From Streptomyces sp. NBC_00691 (lineage in GTDB: Bacteria > Actinomycetota > Actinomycetes > Streptomycetales > Streptomycetaceae): 64,000 nt of DNA. Location of the stretch: positions 1,612,001-1,676,000 of the forward strand of contig NZ_CP109007.1 of NCBI RefSeq assembly GCF_036226665.1, given 5' to 3'. The notes under the pieces are model-generated. The model made no database searches, was not told the origin of the DNA, and saw only the letters and a program-made list of their open reading frames with translations. Below, in pieces: positions 31,004 through 39,190 of the stretch. The number at the start of each line of letters is the position of its first letter. Within the stretch, counting starts at the first letter, position 1. The translations under genes and the position numbers were made by a program.

Positions 31004-31108
31004 GGTCCCCAACTTACCGGACCCGCGACCCTCACCGGAACGGCCGTATTACCGCAGGTCACACGCCCCCGAACGAGCTACCTGAACGATCACAAAACCG
31101 ACAGAGGG

Positions 31109-31134
31109 GTTTACAACGGCACCGGAGGTGGCAT
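31109..31134 (+). promoter_or_regulatory. Possible ssgB promoter (stress-sigma-like)
   Basis: GTTTA at 31109-31113, followed after about 15 bases by a GTGGCAT-like element, lies some 60 bases before ssgB. I recall that S. coelicolor ssgB is transcribed by SigH; the -10 match here is poor, so this is only a candidate. Confidence 0.3.
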
Positions 31135-31193
31135 GTCGATTTCGCCGACGTGCGAATCCCCGAGCGCACACTGAGCGAAAGGCCCTGGCGCTT

Positions 31194-31607
31194 ATGAACA
31201 CCACGGTCAGCTGCGAGCTGCACCTGCGCCTCGTTGTGTCGAGCGAGTCCTCACTGCCTGTACCCGCGGGCCTGCGGTATGACACGGCCGATCCCTATGC
31301 CGTGCACGCCACCTTCCACACCGGAGCCGAGGAGACGGTCGAGTGGGTCTTCGCCCGCGACCTTCTCGCCGAGGGGCTGCACCGGCCCACCGGCACGGGC
31401 GACGTCCGCGTCTGGCCGTCCCGTAGTCACGGTCAGGGAGTCGTCTGCATCGCGTTGAGCTCCCCCGAGGGAGAAGCCCTGCTCGAGGCCCCGGCGAGGG
31501 CCCTGGAGTCGTTCCTGAAGCGGACCGACGCCGCCGTGCCACCGGGCACCGAGCACCGGCACTTCGATCTCGATACGGAGCTCTCCCACATCCTGGCCGA
31601 CAGCTGA
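31194..31607 (+). CDS. ssgB: Sporulation and cell division protein SsgB
   Basis: SsgA-like protein that positions FtsZ at future sporulation septa. The 137 residues start MNTTVSCELHLRLVVSSESS and include LPVPAGLRYDTADPYAVHATF, EWVFARDLLAEGLHRPTGTGDVRVWPS and the FDLDTELSHILA end, which are nearly invariant in Streptomyces SsgB. It is therefore SsgB rather than another SALP. The start ATG is at 31194; the nearest AAAGG is 12 bases upstream. It is the clearest marker that the organism is a sporulating streptomycete. Confidence 0.96.
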   Translation: MNTTVSCELHLRLVVSSESSLPVPAGLRYDTADPYAVHATFHTGAEETVEWVFARDLLAEGLHRPTGTGDVRVWPSRSHGQGVVCIALSSPEGEALLEAPARALESFLKRTDAAVPPGTEHRHFDLDTELSHILADS

Positions 31608-31625
31608 GCCAGGCCGAGAGCCGCA

Positions 31626-31656
31626 CGGCGCCGTCCGACTCGGGGCGACGGCGCCG
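31626..31656 (+). terminator. ssgB terminator hairpin
   Basis: 10-bp perfect arms (31626-31635, 31647-31656) separated by 11 bases, 19 bases past the ssgB stop. Confidence 0.65.
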
Positions 31657-31681
31657 CGCGGGCAGCCACATAGGCACGACA

Positions 31682-31724
31682 ACGGCGCTCCCCACCGCGC
31701 AGCCGGCGCGGTGGAGGGCGCCGT
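31682..31724 (+). terminator. Second hairpin after ssgB, followed by T-run
   Basis: 19-bp arms (31682-31700, 31706-31724) with two imperfect positions and a 5-nt loop, followed by CGTCCTTTT. The closest thing in this window to a classical T-tailed terminator. It insulates the CGNR gene from ssgB. Confidence 0.75.
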
Positions 31725-31798
31725 CGTCCTTTTCCCGGTCGCGCTAAAGTCAGCGCCATTCCGCGGGCGCCCGCCCGCGGCCGGCCAGGGAGCGAATC

Positions 31799-32356
31799 GT
31801 GCTGATCCCCCACGACACCCGGATCGCCCTCGACACAGTCGTCGATCTGATGAACACCGCGCCGCAGGGCGACCGGGCCGACGAGCTCGCGGACATCCAC
31901 GGGCTGCGGACCTTCGTACACGCGCACAAGATCAGCGACGTGGGCGACCTCGGCCCGGCCGATCTCCGCGCCGTGCGCGCGGTGCGCGAGAAGTTCGCGG
32001 CGGTCTTCTCGGCCCCCGAATCCCGGATCGCGGCCCCCTTGATCAACCAGCTGGTGGCGGGTGCGGGGACCACGCCCCAGCTCACCGACCACGACGGCTA
32101 CGACTGGCACGTGCACTACTTCGCGCCGGGCGCCTCGGTGGCCGACCACCTCGCGGCCGACTGCGGCATGGCGCTGGCGTTCATCGTGGTGGCGGGCGAG
32201 CAGGAGCGGCTGCGGCGCTGCGAGGCGCCGGACTGCGGCCGGGCCTTCGTCGACCTCTCCCGCAACCGCTCGCGCCGCTACTGCGACAGCCGCACCTGCG
32301 GCAACCGACTGCACGTGGCCGCCTACCGGGCGCGCCGCAAGGAGGCCGCGGGCTGA
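31799..32356 (+). CDS. CGNR zinc-finger domain protein
   Basis: A 185-residue protein with an N-terminal stress-induced-response-like helical domain (ABATE type; residues ~1-130) and a C-terminal CGNR finger: CEAPDCGRAFVDLSRNRSRRYCDSRTCGNRLHVAAYRARRK (about 140-180), with four cysteines and the CGNR tetrapeptide. Such proteins are considered transcription regulators, probably binding DNA via the finger; targets are unknown. GTG start has GGGAG six bases upstream. Confidence 0.88.
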   Translation: MLIPHDTRIALDTVVDLMNTAPQGDRADELADIHGLRTFVHAHKISDVGDLGPADLRAVRAVREKFAAVFSAPESRIAAPLINQLVAGAGTTPQLTDHDGYDWHVHYFAPGASVADHLAADCGMALAFIVVAGEQERLRRCEAPDCGRAFVDLSRNRSRRYCDSRTCGNRLHVAAYRARRKEAAG

Positions 32357-32379
32357 GGCGGCGGCCCCGCCCGGGGGCG

Positions 32380-32544
32380 TCACAGGACGAAGAGATCGTG
32401 CACGGCGGCCATGAGCAGCAGACAGCCGATCACCCCGAGAAAGATCATCAGCGGGGGCTGGGAGAGCGCGAACAGACAGCCGCGCGGCTCTTCGGCAGGG
32501 GCATCGGGGGCGGCGGGGACGGTCTCCCGCGAGGTATCCAGCAT
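32380..32544 (-). CDS. Small single-span membrane protein (54 aa)
   Basis: Starts MLDTSRETVPAAPDAPAEEPRGC and ends with a 23-residue hydrophobic helix (PPLMIFLGVIGCLLLMAAVHDLFVL). The SD before the ATG is weak; longer in-frame starts exist but run through unlikely sequence. It is convergent with the CGNR gene. No family recognised. Confidence 0.55.
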   Translation of the reverse strand: MLDTSRETVPAAPDAPAEEPRGCLFALSQPPLMIFLGVIGCLLLMAAVHDLFVL

Positions 32545-32666
32545 CTCGGGGGGATGATCGCGCACGCCGGACCCCGGAAATCCCGCAACACGCCCCACAG
32601 CAGGGGCTGTTCACCCCTTCCCGTGGATCGCCGGACGATCAAGGCCACGGGAACGGCCAGAAGCGG

Positions 32667-33083
32667 TCAGATTCCGTGCTTCTTCAGAATCGCCTCGATG
32701 TCGCTGAAGTCCTCGCCGGCCGGCGCGCCGGTCTGCGGCTTCTTCGCCGTCACGGCACGCGAGGGCGACGACGCCGCCGGCGCCACGGCGCCCGGATCCA
32801 CCCCGCCGGCGATCTCCTGGCGGCCGCCCCGGCGTCGCTCCACGGCCCGGGTGGACATGAAGAGCAGCCAGGCGGCGCCCAGGACACCGAAGCCCGCCCA
32901 GGCGACCGGGCTGAACGCGGTGTCCACGAGCCATTCGACGGCGCCCGTCATCACCAGACCGAGCGGCACCAGGGAGTAGGCCGCGATCCGGGCCGCGGAC
33001 AGGAACTTCTTCCGGTACGCCGTGATCGCGGCGATGCCCAGGCCCGCAGCGGACACCGCGGAGCAAATGGTCTCGGCGAGCAT
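32667..33083 (-). CDS. Membrane protein of unknown function (138 aa)
   Basis: ATG 33083 has GGAGG seven bases upstream, which decides this start over an ATG 12 codons earlier. Three hydrophobic segments (TICSAVSAAGLGIAAITAY; IAAYSLVPLGLVMTGAV; PVAWAGFGVLGAAWLLFMST) are followed by a charged linker and an end motif FSDIEAILKKHGI, which looks like a short helical docking tail. Streptomyces proteins with this ending are known to me only as hypothetical. Confidence 0.78.
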   Translation of the reverse strand: MLAETICSAVSAAGLGIAAITAYRKKFLSAARIAAYSLVPLGLVMTGAVEWLVDTAFSPVAWAGFGVLGAAWLLFMSTRAVERRRGGRQEIAGGVDPGAVAPAASSPSRAVTAKKPQTGAPAGEDFSDIEAILKKHGI

Positions 33084-33256
33084 GCGGTCCTCCAGGTCCG
33101 GGTGATACGTCCCTTCCATCCTGCACCGCCGGGGCCCTCCGCGGCCATGTCCCGGGCCCGGTCTCAGGGAGATCTCCGGGTCGCCCCCACCCCCATCTCC
33201 TCCCCAGGTCCCGGTCGGGAGACGACCGCTCCTCCCTGGTGAGGGAGACTGCTGTC

Positions 33257-33772
33257 ATGAGCGACTCCACCACCGCACCCGCCTCCCCCGTCGTCCTCGA
33301 GGCGTGGTTCGACCTCCAGTGCCCCGACTGCTTCCAGGCCCTCGACGACGTCCGCGCGCTCCGTGAGAAGTACGGCGACCGGCTCGACGTGCAGCTGCGG
33401 CACTTCCCGCTCGCGAAGCACAAGCACGCGTACGCCGCCGCGCAGGCCGCCGAGGAGGCCTTCGAGCAGGGCAAGGGCTGGCCGTACGCGGAGGCACTGC
33501 TCGCCAGGACCGCGGAGCTGGGCGAACGGGGCGAGCCGGTACTGATGGAGGTCGCGACCGAACTCGGCCTGGACGCGGAGGAGTTCGACACCGCGCTGAT
33601 CGACGGCCGGCACCTCCTGACGGTGGACGCCGACGAGGCCGAGGGCAAGGCGATCAAGGTCACCGGCACGCCCACCTACGTCGTCGACGGCGAGCGGCTG
33701 GACGGCGGCCAGAGCCAGGACGGTCTGCGCGCACGCATCGAGGAGATCACCGACCGGCTTCTCGGCGGCTGA
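33257..33772 (+). CDS. DsbA-like thioredoxin-fold protein
   Basis: A 171-residue thioredoxin-fold protein with CPDC redox motif (FDLQCPDCFQALDDV) near residue 18 and the cis-Pro loop VTGTPTYVVDGE near 142. There is no signal peptide or membrane anchor, so it is probably cytoplasmic like FrnE/DsbA-like oxidoreductases. Start ATG has GGGAG eight bases upstream. It is convergent with a GNAT gene. Confidence 0.88.
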   Translation: MSDSTTAPASPVVLEAWFDLQCPDCFQALDDVRALREKYGDRLDVQLRHFPLAKHKHAYAAAQAAEEAFEQGKGWPYAEALLARTAELGERGEPVLMEVATELGLDAEEFDTALIDGRHLLTVDADEAEGKAIKVTGTPTYVVDGERLDGGQSQDGLRARIEEITDRLLGG

Positions 33773-33781
33773 CGGCCGGGG

Positions 33782-33807
33782 CCGGTGGTCGGGGCCGGTG
33801 GTCGGGG
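33782..33807. repeat. 13-bp tandem repeat downstream of DsbA-like gene
   Basis: Two identical 13-bp units (33782-33794 and 33795-33807) overlap the base of the terminator stem. Confidence 0.8.
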
Positions 33808-33823
33808 TTCCGGAGCCCCGACC
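33800..33823. terminator. Terminator between DsbA-like and GNAT genes
   Basis: 10-bp arms (33800-33809, 33814-33823; one G-T pair) with a CCGG loop between convergent genes. Confidence 0.75.
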
Positions 33824-33841
33824 GCGCCGTCCCGCCCTCCC

Positions 33842-34681
33842 CTACCGCAGTTCCTTCGCGCTGTTGACGTAGGTCGTGCGGTAGCCCAGCGACTCGTAGA
33901 GCCGGATCGCCGGGGTGTTGCCCGCGAAGACGTGCAGTCCGATCAGGGTCTCCCCGGCCTCCCGCGCGAGCCGCTCGGCGAGCACCATCAGCGCCCGGCC
34001 GAAGCCGTGCCCGCGCTGCGCCTCGTCGACCTCGATGTCGTACACGAAGGCCGCCCAGCGGTCCGGCTCCAGCTCGATCCGGCCGGTCCACAGGAAGCCG
34101 GCGGGCCGGCCGTCCCGGACGACCACGTGGATCGCGATGCCAGGGGTGGCGAGGCCCTCCGGGAGGTACTTCGCGTGGCTGCTCTCGGCCTTGGCGCGGG
34201 CCTGTTCCTCGGGCACCCCGCGGTCGATCCAGCTCCGCGCGAAGCCCTCCTTGGCCCGCGCCTCCCACGCCGCGTACTCGGCCTCGGTCATCGGACGCAC
34301 CTCGACGCCGTCCGGCAGGGCCGGCGGCTCGGCCGGCAGCTCCTTGACCATGTTCCGGCTGCGCTCCGTGTAGCCGAGCGAGCGGGCCATGCGCAGTGCC
34401 GGTTCCGCGTCGGCGGGCACGGAGATCTGGACCTCGACACACCCCCAGCCCCGCAGCACCTCCTCGGAGGCCAGCGCCGCGACCGTGCCGCGACCCCGTC
34501 CCCGGTCCGGCTCGTGGACCCCGAGACGGCTGATCACGCCGGAGGCGGCACCGAAGCCGGGGTCGGTGGAAAGGTGGACGGAACCGACGCGGCGGCTGTT
34601 CACGCACACGTCGTAGGTACGGGAACGGCCGCCGTCGGGCGTCTGCTGAAGCGGCCCGGCCGGCCGCAGGGTGGTGGTCAT
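33842..34681 (-). CDS. Tandem GNAT-fold acetyltransferase
   Basis: 279 residues with two GNAT-like halves. The N-terminal half has a degenerate CoA region (RLGVHEPDRGRGRGTVAALASEEVL, ~68-92). The C-terminal half has the clear motif IEVDEAQRGHGFGRALMVLAERLAREAG (~213-240) and the typical FAGNTPAIRLYESLGY end (~250-265). The double domain resembles mycothiol-synthase-like architecture, but substrate is not evident. Start ATG 34681 gives MTTTLRPAGP. Confidence 0.88.
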   Translation of the reverse strand: MTTTLRPAGPLQQTPDGGRSRTYDVCVNSRRVGSVHLSTDPGFGAASGVISRLGVHEPDRGRGRGTVAALASEEVLRGWGCVEVQISVPADAEPALRMARSLGYTERSRNMVKELPAEPPALPDGVEVRPMTEAEYAAWEARAKEGFARSWIDRGVPEEQARAKAESSHAKYLPEGLATPGIAIHVVVRDGRPAGFLWTGRIELEPDRWAAFVYDIEVDEAQRGHGFGRALMVLAERLAREAGETLIGLHVFAGNTPAIRLYESLGYRTTYVNSAKELR

Positions 34682-34736
34682 CAGTCGTGTTCTACCCACC
34701 CGGGGGCCGTGCGTCATCAGGTTTTGCGCGAGGCGG

Positions 34737-35567
34737 CTACGCGAGGCGCGGATCCCGGTCCCGCGCGGTGTGCTCGTCGAAGATCCGCATCGCCTTGGCG
34801 GTGACCGGGCCGGGCGCCGAGGACAGCTCGCGTCCGTCGACACGGTGCACGGCCTGGACGTCGCGGAGCGTCGAGGTCAGGAAGATCTCGTCGGCGCTCT
34901 CCAGGACGTCCAGCGGCAGATCGGTCTCCTGCGCGCCGGTCCACTCGACGGCGAGGGCACGGGTGATGCCCGCGAGGCAGCCGGAGGAGACGGGCGGCGT
35001 GTGGATCCGGCCGTCGACCACGACGAAGACGTTGGAGCCGGTGCCCTCGCAGAGCTGCCCGACGGTGTTGGCGAAGAGCGCCTCGGAGGCACCCCGCTCG
35101 CGCGCCCGGGCGAGGGCGACCACGTTCTCGGCGTACGAGGTGGTCTTGAGCCCGGTGAGGGCGCCGCGTTCGTTCCGCGTCCAGGGCACGGTGATCACCG
35201 CGGTCGAGTCGGCGCGCCGGCCGGTCTCCCCCAGGCCGACGACCAGGCTGGCCCCCGCGTCACCGCGCTCCGAGCCGAGCGGCGACAGCCCGCCCGTGTA
35301 CGTGATGCGGAGCCGGCCGAGTTCCATCGGGTTCGCGTCGAGGACGGCGGCGCAGGCGCGGCGGACCTCGTCGAGGTCCGGGTCGGGCAGGCCGAGGCCG
35401 CGGGCGGAGCGGGTGAGGCGCTCCAGGTGGAGGGTGAGGGCGAAGGTCTCGCCGCGTACGGCCTTGACCGTCTCGAAGATGCCGTCGCCGACGGTCAGCC
35501 CGTGGTCCAGTACGGAGACCAGGGCGGTCTCCGCGTCGTGCAGCCCGCCGTTGACCCAGATTTTCAT
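34737..35567 (-). CDS. pabC: Aminodeoxychorismate lyase (class IV PLP enzyme)
   Basis: Fold-type IV PLP enzyme of 276 residues. Features are GLTVGDGIFETVKA, YTGGLSPLGSERG, the PLP lysine in LKTTSYAENVVA (~residue 143), and EGTGSNVFVV. Family members are aminodeoxychorismate lyase or branched-chain aminotransferase; overlap with pabB (ATGA) favours release of pyruvate from aminodeoxychorismate to yield p-aminobenzoate for folate. Confidence 0.9.
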   Translation of the reverse strand: MKIWVNGGLHDAETALVSVLDHGLTVGDGIFETVKAVRGETFALTLHLERLTRSARGLGLPDPDLDEVRRACAAVLDANPMELGRLRITYTGGLSPLGSERGDAGASLVVGLGETGRRADSTAVITVPWTRNERGALTGLKTTSYAENVVALARARERGASEALFANTVGQLCEGTGSNVFVVVDGRIHTPPVSSGCLAGITRALAVEWTGAQETDLPLDVLESADEIFLTSTLRDVQAVHRVDGRELSSAPGPVTAKAMRIFDEHTARDRDPRLA

Positions 35568-36631
35568 CGAGAAGTGGCCTTTCCGCTCGCCTCAAGGGCG
35601 CCTGACTCGTAGGCGCCCGACGCTATCGCGACCAGCCGGGACGCCTTCAGCTCGGTCTCCTCCCACTCGCGCTCCGGGTCGGAGCCCCAGGTGATCCCGG
35701 CGCCGGTGCCGAAGCGGAGCACGCCCTCGGGACGATCGATCCAGAAGGTCCTTATCCCGACGGCCAGCTCCGCCGTGCCCGCGTCGGCGTCGACCCAGCC
35801 GACGCCTCCGCAGTACGGGCCGCGGGGAGCGGCCTCCAGGGCCTCGATGATCCGCAGCGCGCTGGACTTGGGCGCGCCGGTCACGGAGCCGGGCGGGAAG
35901 GTGGCGCCGAGCAGCTCGGGCCAGCCGGCGTCCTCGCGCAGCAGGCCGGTGACCGTGGAGACGAGGTGGACGAGGCCGGGGTGCTCCTCGACCGCGCAGA
36001 GGGCGGGGACGGCGACGGAGCCGGTCTCGCTGACGCGTCCCAGGTCGTTGCGGACCAGGTCGACGATCATCACGTTCTCGGCGTGGTCCTTGGGGAGGAG
36101 GTCGGCGGCGGTACGGCCGGTCCCCTTGATGGGGCCGGAGGAGATCAGGGCCCCTTCCCTGCGGAGGTAGAGCTCGGGCGAGGCGGTGGCGATCTCCACC
36201 CCGTGCGCGGGCAGCCGGATCGTCCCGGCGTAGGGGGCGGGGTTGCCCCGGGCGAGGAGCGCGGTGAGGGCGTCGACGTCGGCGGCCGCCGGGTCCGGCA
36301 GCGGCGCGGTCAGGACCCGGCAGAGGTTCGCCTGGTAGACCTCGCCGCGCGCGATGTGCTCGCGCACCCGCCGGACGCCCGCGATGTACGCGGCGCGGTC
36401 GAGGGAGGACGTCCAGTCACCGGCGGCGGGACCGCGCCAGCCGCCGGGGACGGGCGCGGGGACGGGGTCGGGCCGCACGTCGCCGAAGCGGGCGCAGGTC
36501 AGACGGCCCTCGAAGTCCGCGCAGACGGCCCAGAAGCCGGCGGAGTCCAGGGCTTCGGGGTCGTGGGTGACGTCCCGGAGGTCGGTCGCGAGGAGGCCGC
36601 CGAAGCGGGCCAGCGGAGCAAGGTCGTACAC
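35564..36631 (-). CDS. pabB: Aminodeoxychorismate synthase component I (chorismate-binding)
   Basis: 355-residue chorismate-binding enzyme. Segments YQANLCRVL, ASPELYLRREG, SGPIKGTGRT, AENVMIVDLVRNDLGRV, and PPGSVTGAPKSSALRIIE are standard for PabB/TrpE; the PIKGT Lys is the covalent chorismate-binding position of PabB. The N-terminal region is shorter than in TrpE. It begins at a GTG and its stop overlaps pabC. A glutaminase partner (PabA) is not in this window. Confidence 0.92.
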   Translation of the reverse strand: MYDLAPLARFGGLLATDLRDVTHDPEALDSAGFWAVCADFEGRLTCARFGDVRPDPVPAPVPGGWRGPAAGDWTSSLDRAAYIAGVRRVREHIARGEVYQANLCRVLTAPLPDPAAADVDALTALLARGNPAPYAGTIRLPAHGVEIATASPELYLRREGALISSGPIKGTGRTAADLLPKDHAENVMIVDLVRNDLGRVSETGSVAVPALCAVEEHPGLVHLVSTVTGLLREDAGWPELLGATFPPGSVTGAPKSSALRIIEALEAAPRGPYCGGVGWVDADAGTAELAVGIRTFWIDRPEGVLRFGTGAGITWGSDPEREWEETELKASRLVAIASGAYESGALEASGKATSR

Positions 36632-36793
36632 GCATCGAGTCTAGGTCCGCCGGAGGAGCGGCACCGGGGCGCGGGCGACGGGGGCTCCGCGCCACCTCGG
36701 GAACACGGCGAGTGAACGTGGCGCGAACGCTCCGGGACGCCCGGCCGGGCACCCGGATCGGTCCGCAGGTCAGCACGCTGCGGAAACGCGTTT

Positions 36794-36821
36794 TTGTGCT
36801 GGCCCAGGAATCCGCTAGAGT
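36794..36821 (+). promoter_or_regulatory. Probable promoter for the tRNA cluster
   Basis: TTGTGC (36794-36799) and TAGAGT (36816-36821) with a 16-base spacer lie about 40 bases before tRNA-Gly. This fits a HrdB-type promoter. Confidence 0.65.
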
Positions 36822-36863
36822 TCAACACGTCGCCGGGACGCGCAAGCGAAACGGAAACGACAA

Positions 36864-36936
36864 GCGGACGTGGCTCAGTTGGTAGAGCATCACCTTGCCA
36901 AGGTGAGGGTCGCGAGTTCGAATCTCGTCGTCCGCT
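36864..36936 (+). tRNA. tRNA-Gly (GCC)
   Basis: 73-nt cloverleaf; acceptor GCGGACG pairs with CGTCCGC; anticodon stem TCACC/GGTGA encloses TTGCCAA giving GCC; T-loop GAGTTCGAATC. First gene of the cluster; CCA is not encoded. Confidence 0.95.
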
Positions 36937-36975
36937 CGATGTGGGGGATCTTCCCGAACCCCTGTATTCACTCCT

Positions 36976-37046
36976 GGTGGAGTGGCCGAGAGGCGAGGCA
37001 ACGGCCTGCAAAGCCGTCTACACGGGTTCAAATCCCGTCTCCACCT
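36976..37046 (+). tRNA. tRNA-Cys (GCA)
   Basis: 71-nt cloverleaf; acceptor GGTGGAG/CTCCACC, anticodon stem ACGGC/GCCGT enclosing CTGCAAA giving GCA, T-loop GGGTTCAAATCCC. CCA is encoded at 37047-37049. Confidence 0.95.
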
Positions 37047-37050
37047 CCAA

Positions 37051-37122
37051 GCGCGATTAGCTCAGCGGGAGAGCGCTTCCCTGACACGGAAGAGGTCACT
37101 GGTTCAATCCCAGTATCGCGCA
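37051..37122 (+). tRNA. tRNA-Val (GAC), copy 1
   Basis: 72-nt cloverleaf; acceptor GCGCGAT/ATCGCGC, anticodon stem CTTCC/GGAAG enclosing CTGACAC giving GAC. Identical to the two copies downstream. Confidence 0.95.
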
Positions 37123-37161
37123 CGCAGAACAACCGAAGATCCGGTCCGTACGGACCGTCCC

Positions 37162-37233
37162 GCGCGATTAGCTCAGCGGGAGAGCGCTTCCCTGACACGG
37201 AAGAGGTCACTGGTTCAATCCCAGTATCGCGCA
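37162..37233 (+). tRNA. tRNA-Val (GAC), copy 2
   Basis: Identical in all 72 nt to copy 1, 39 bases after it. Confidence 0.95.
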
Positions 37234-37274
37234 CGCAGCAGGCAGTACCTCCGGGTACGCCGTGTGCACCACCC

Positions 37275-37346
37275 GCGCGATTAGCTCAGCGGGAGAGCGC
37301 TTCCCTGACACGGAAGAGGTCACTGGTTCAATCCCAGTATCGCGCA
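37275..37346 (+). tRNA. tRNA-Val (GAC), copy 3
   Basis: Identical in all 72 nt to the other copies, 41 bases after copy 2. CCA happens to follow the discriminator. Confidence 0.95.
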
Positions 37347-37351
37347 CCACC

Positions 37352-37392
37352 GAAGAAGCCCCCGGCCGCAACTCGCGGCCGGGGGCTTCTTC
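37352..37392. terminator. Terminator after tRNA cluster
   Basis: Perfect 18-bp arms (37352-37369, 37375-37392) with a 5-nt loop end the tRNA transcript and face the convergent zinc-ribbon gene. Confidence 0.9.
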
Positions 37393-37454
37393 ATGCGCGG
37401 ACAGGCTCGTCATGCACCGGGAGCCCCGCACGCGAGGCCCGGTGCACACTCCGC

Positions 37455-37745
37455 TCAGGAGGAGAAGAGCATCCGGCCGAAACCACGCTGACGGTAGTGA
37501 CCGCCGCCGTGGTGGCCACCGTGGTGCGGGGCGCCCCAGGCGGGGGCGGCGGGCTGCGCGGCCGGGTAGGCCTGCGGGGCCGGCGGGGCGGGCGGAGCCT
37601 GCTGGACCCACTGGGACTCCAGGCGGGTCAGGGACTCCAGCTCGCCGTAGTCCAGGAATATCCCGCGGCAGCCGCTGCACTGCTCGATCTGGACACCGTT
37701 GCGGTTGTACGTGTGCATGGCCGCGTGGCACTTGGGACACTGCAT
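37455..37745 (-). CDS. TFIIB-type zinc-ribbon protein
   Basis: 96-residue protein with MQCPKCHAAMHTYNRNGVQIEQCSGCRGIFLDYGELESL: two CPxC/CxGC zinc pairs of a TFIIB-like ribbon. A Pro/Ala-rich linker then leads to a His/Gly-rich end (HHGGHHGGGHYRQRGFGRMLFSS) that may bind metal. No catalytic motif. ATG 37745 has GGGAG eleven bases away. Likely a small zinc-binding adaptor; role unknown. Confidence 0.85.
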   Translation of the reverse strand: MQCPKCHAAMHTYNRNGVQIEQCSGCRGIFLDYGELESLTRLESQWVQQAPPAPPAPQAYPAAQPAAPAWGAPHHGGHHGGGHYRQRGFGRMLFSS

Positions 37746-37791
37746 CGTCGGCTCAACTCCCTGACTTCGCCGTTCGAATGGTGGCTTCACC

Positions 37792-38811
37792 TTACGTGGA
37801 CGCCACCGCGGCCCCGTCGGTTCGACGTCCGGCGATACGGGCGCAGGTGTCGATCATCACGTCCTCGACCTCGTCGAGCGGCCGGCCCTCGGCCGTCGAC
37901 TTGGCGACGGCGAGCGCCGCCGTCTGGACCGTCAGGGCGCGGGCCGGCACGTCGAGTCGGACCCACGGGTCCGCGCCCACGGCCGGGCCGCCGGCCCGCT
38001 GGTACGCGCCGAGGAAACGGGACCAGATCTCCGGGGGCAGGATCCCGGCCGCGAACCAGGCCGCGGGGCGGGCCAGGTCCCACGCGGGGTCGCCGAGACC
38101 GGCGTCGTCCATGTCGATGAGCCGCCACGGGGCGCGGGACGCGGGCGGCGCACCGGGAGACTCCGCGGGCCCCGGGGCGCGGACCAGTTGGCCCAGATGG
38201 AAGTCGCCGTGACAGAGGAGCCGGGGGCCGTCCGGCGCGACGCCGTCGGGGACCGACCGCCAGGCGGCCAGGACGGTCGCGGTGGCCGGATGGTCCGATG
38301 CCGTCCGGCGCATCCGTTCCACGGCGAGGGCCGCCTTGACGGGGGCCCTCATCTCCGGGAGCCGCCCGGCCGGACCCGCGGGCGGCGGGGTGCGGTGCAG
38401 CAGTGCGAGGAGCGCCGCGGCCTCCTCCCAGGGGGCGGCGTCGGGGTCGGCCGGGTCGACGGGCGAGCCGTACGGCCACACGCTGACCGGCCTGCCGTCG
38501 AGTTCGCCGGGTGCGGGAGCGGAGGGCGACGGGAGGGAGAGCGGTCGGAGAGAGGGAAGTGGCGGGAGGAAGACGGCGCGGAGGTCCGGGTGGGCGGCGA
38601 GCGCGATCCGTGCCCGGTGCGCCTCGGGGTCGGTGCCGGGGGCGTGCGCCTTGGCGACCAGCCGCCCGTGCCGTACGACCGTCCCGTCGTCCCGGTCCGC
38701 CAGCACACCGACGAACTCGCCCGCACAGCCACAGGGTGTGCCGGGGCGGTGGGCGGCGGCGTGCGCGTACGCGGCGAGGCCGTCGAGGAGGGGCCGGTCG
38801 GGGAAGTCCAC
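37792..38811 (-). CDS. Aminoglycoside-phosphotransferase-like kinase
   Basis: 339-residue APH-family protein. The catalytic loop is CHGDFHLGQLV (~residue 200), with the DFG-like LIDMDDAGLGDPAWDLARPAAWF (~230). The N-terminal lobe is divergent and Pro/Arg-rich. Substrates of such orphan APH-like kinases vary (sugars, choline-like compounds, drugs), and none can be assigned. GTG 38811 was chosen because it precedes DFPDRPLLDGL; SD is poor and longer starts through low-complexity sequence are possible. Confidence 0.78.
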   Translation of the reverse strand: MDFPDRPLLDGLAAYAHAAAHRPGTPCGCAGEFVGVLADRDDGTVVRHGRLVAKAHAPGTDPEAHRARIALAAHPDLRAVFLPPLPSLRPLSLPSPSAPAPGELDGRPVSVWPYGSPVDPADPDAAPWEEAAALLALLHRTPPPAGPAGRLPEMRAPVKAALAVERMRRTASDHPATATVLAAWRSVPDGVAPDGPRLLCHGDFHLGQLVRAPGPAESPGAPPASRAPWRLIDMDDAGLGDPAWDLARPAAWFAAGILPPEIWSRFLGAYQRAGGPAVGADPWVRLDVPARALTVQTAALAVAKSTAEGRPLDEVEDVMIDTCARIAGRRTDGAAVAST

Positions 38812-38904
38812 GGGGGCGAGCGTACGGGGCGGGGACGCACGAGAGGTACGGGGCCGGGAAGGGGCGGGCGGGGTGGAGTGGCGGAAGCGGGCGGGGATGC
38901 GCGA

Positions 38905-38934
38905 AGGCCGGTCAGCTCCCCAGCTGACCGGCCT
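38905..38934. terminator. Terminator downstream of the 55-residue gene
   Basis: 13-bp perfect arms (38905-38917, 38922-38934) with a CCCC loop, between the small membrane gene and the APH-like gene. Confidence 0.8.
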
Positions 38935-39022
38935 CACGCTGCCGTCCGCCGCACCCCCGTCCCCACGGGGTTGATGGCCGGATGTCCCGACCCGGGCCGC
39001 TCTCCCGGGTCCGGGGCGCTGA

Positions 39023-39190
39023 TCAGCGCCCCAGCATCACGCCCGCGGACGACGCCTGTGTGACCACTGCGTCCCAGCCGCCGAAGACGACCACGAGCAG
39101 GGCCGCGAGAGGGAGGACCATGGCGGTGGCCACCAGCGGATGACGCCGGCTCGAAGGCTGGGAGCTCGTCCGCGATGCCGTGATAGCCAT
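39023..39190 (-). CDS. Small membrane protein (55 aa)
   Basis: MAITASRTSSQPSSRRHP is followed by one membrane helix (VATAMVLPLAALLVVVFGGW) and a short tail. CAGGAGAGG lies just before the ATG, an excellent SD, and a terminator follows the gene, so it is very probably expressed. No family recognised. Confidence 0.75.
   Translation of the reverse strand: MAITASRTSSQPSSRRHPLVATAMVLPLAALLVVVFGGWDAVVTQASSAGVMLGR

Noticed and set aside
37051..37346. Triplicated tRNA-Val region as CRISPR-like repeat or phage attachment site
   Set aside because: Repeats are complete tRNA genes; no integrase, duplication of a tRNA 3' end, or cas gene is present.
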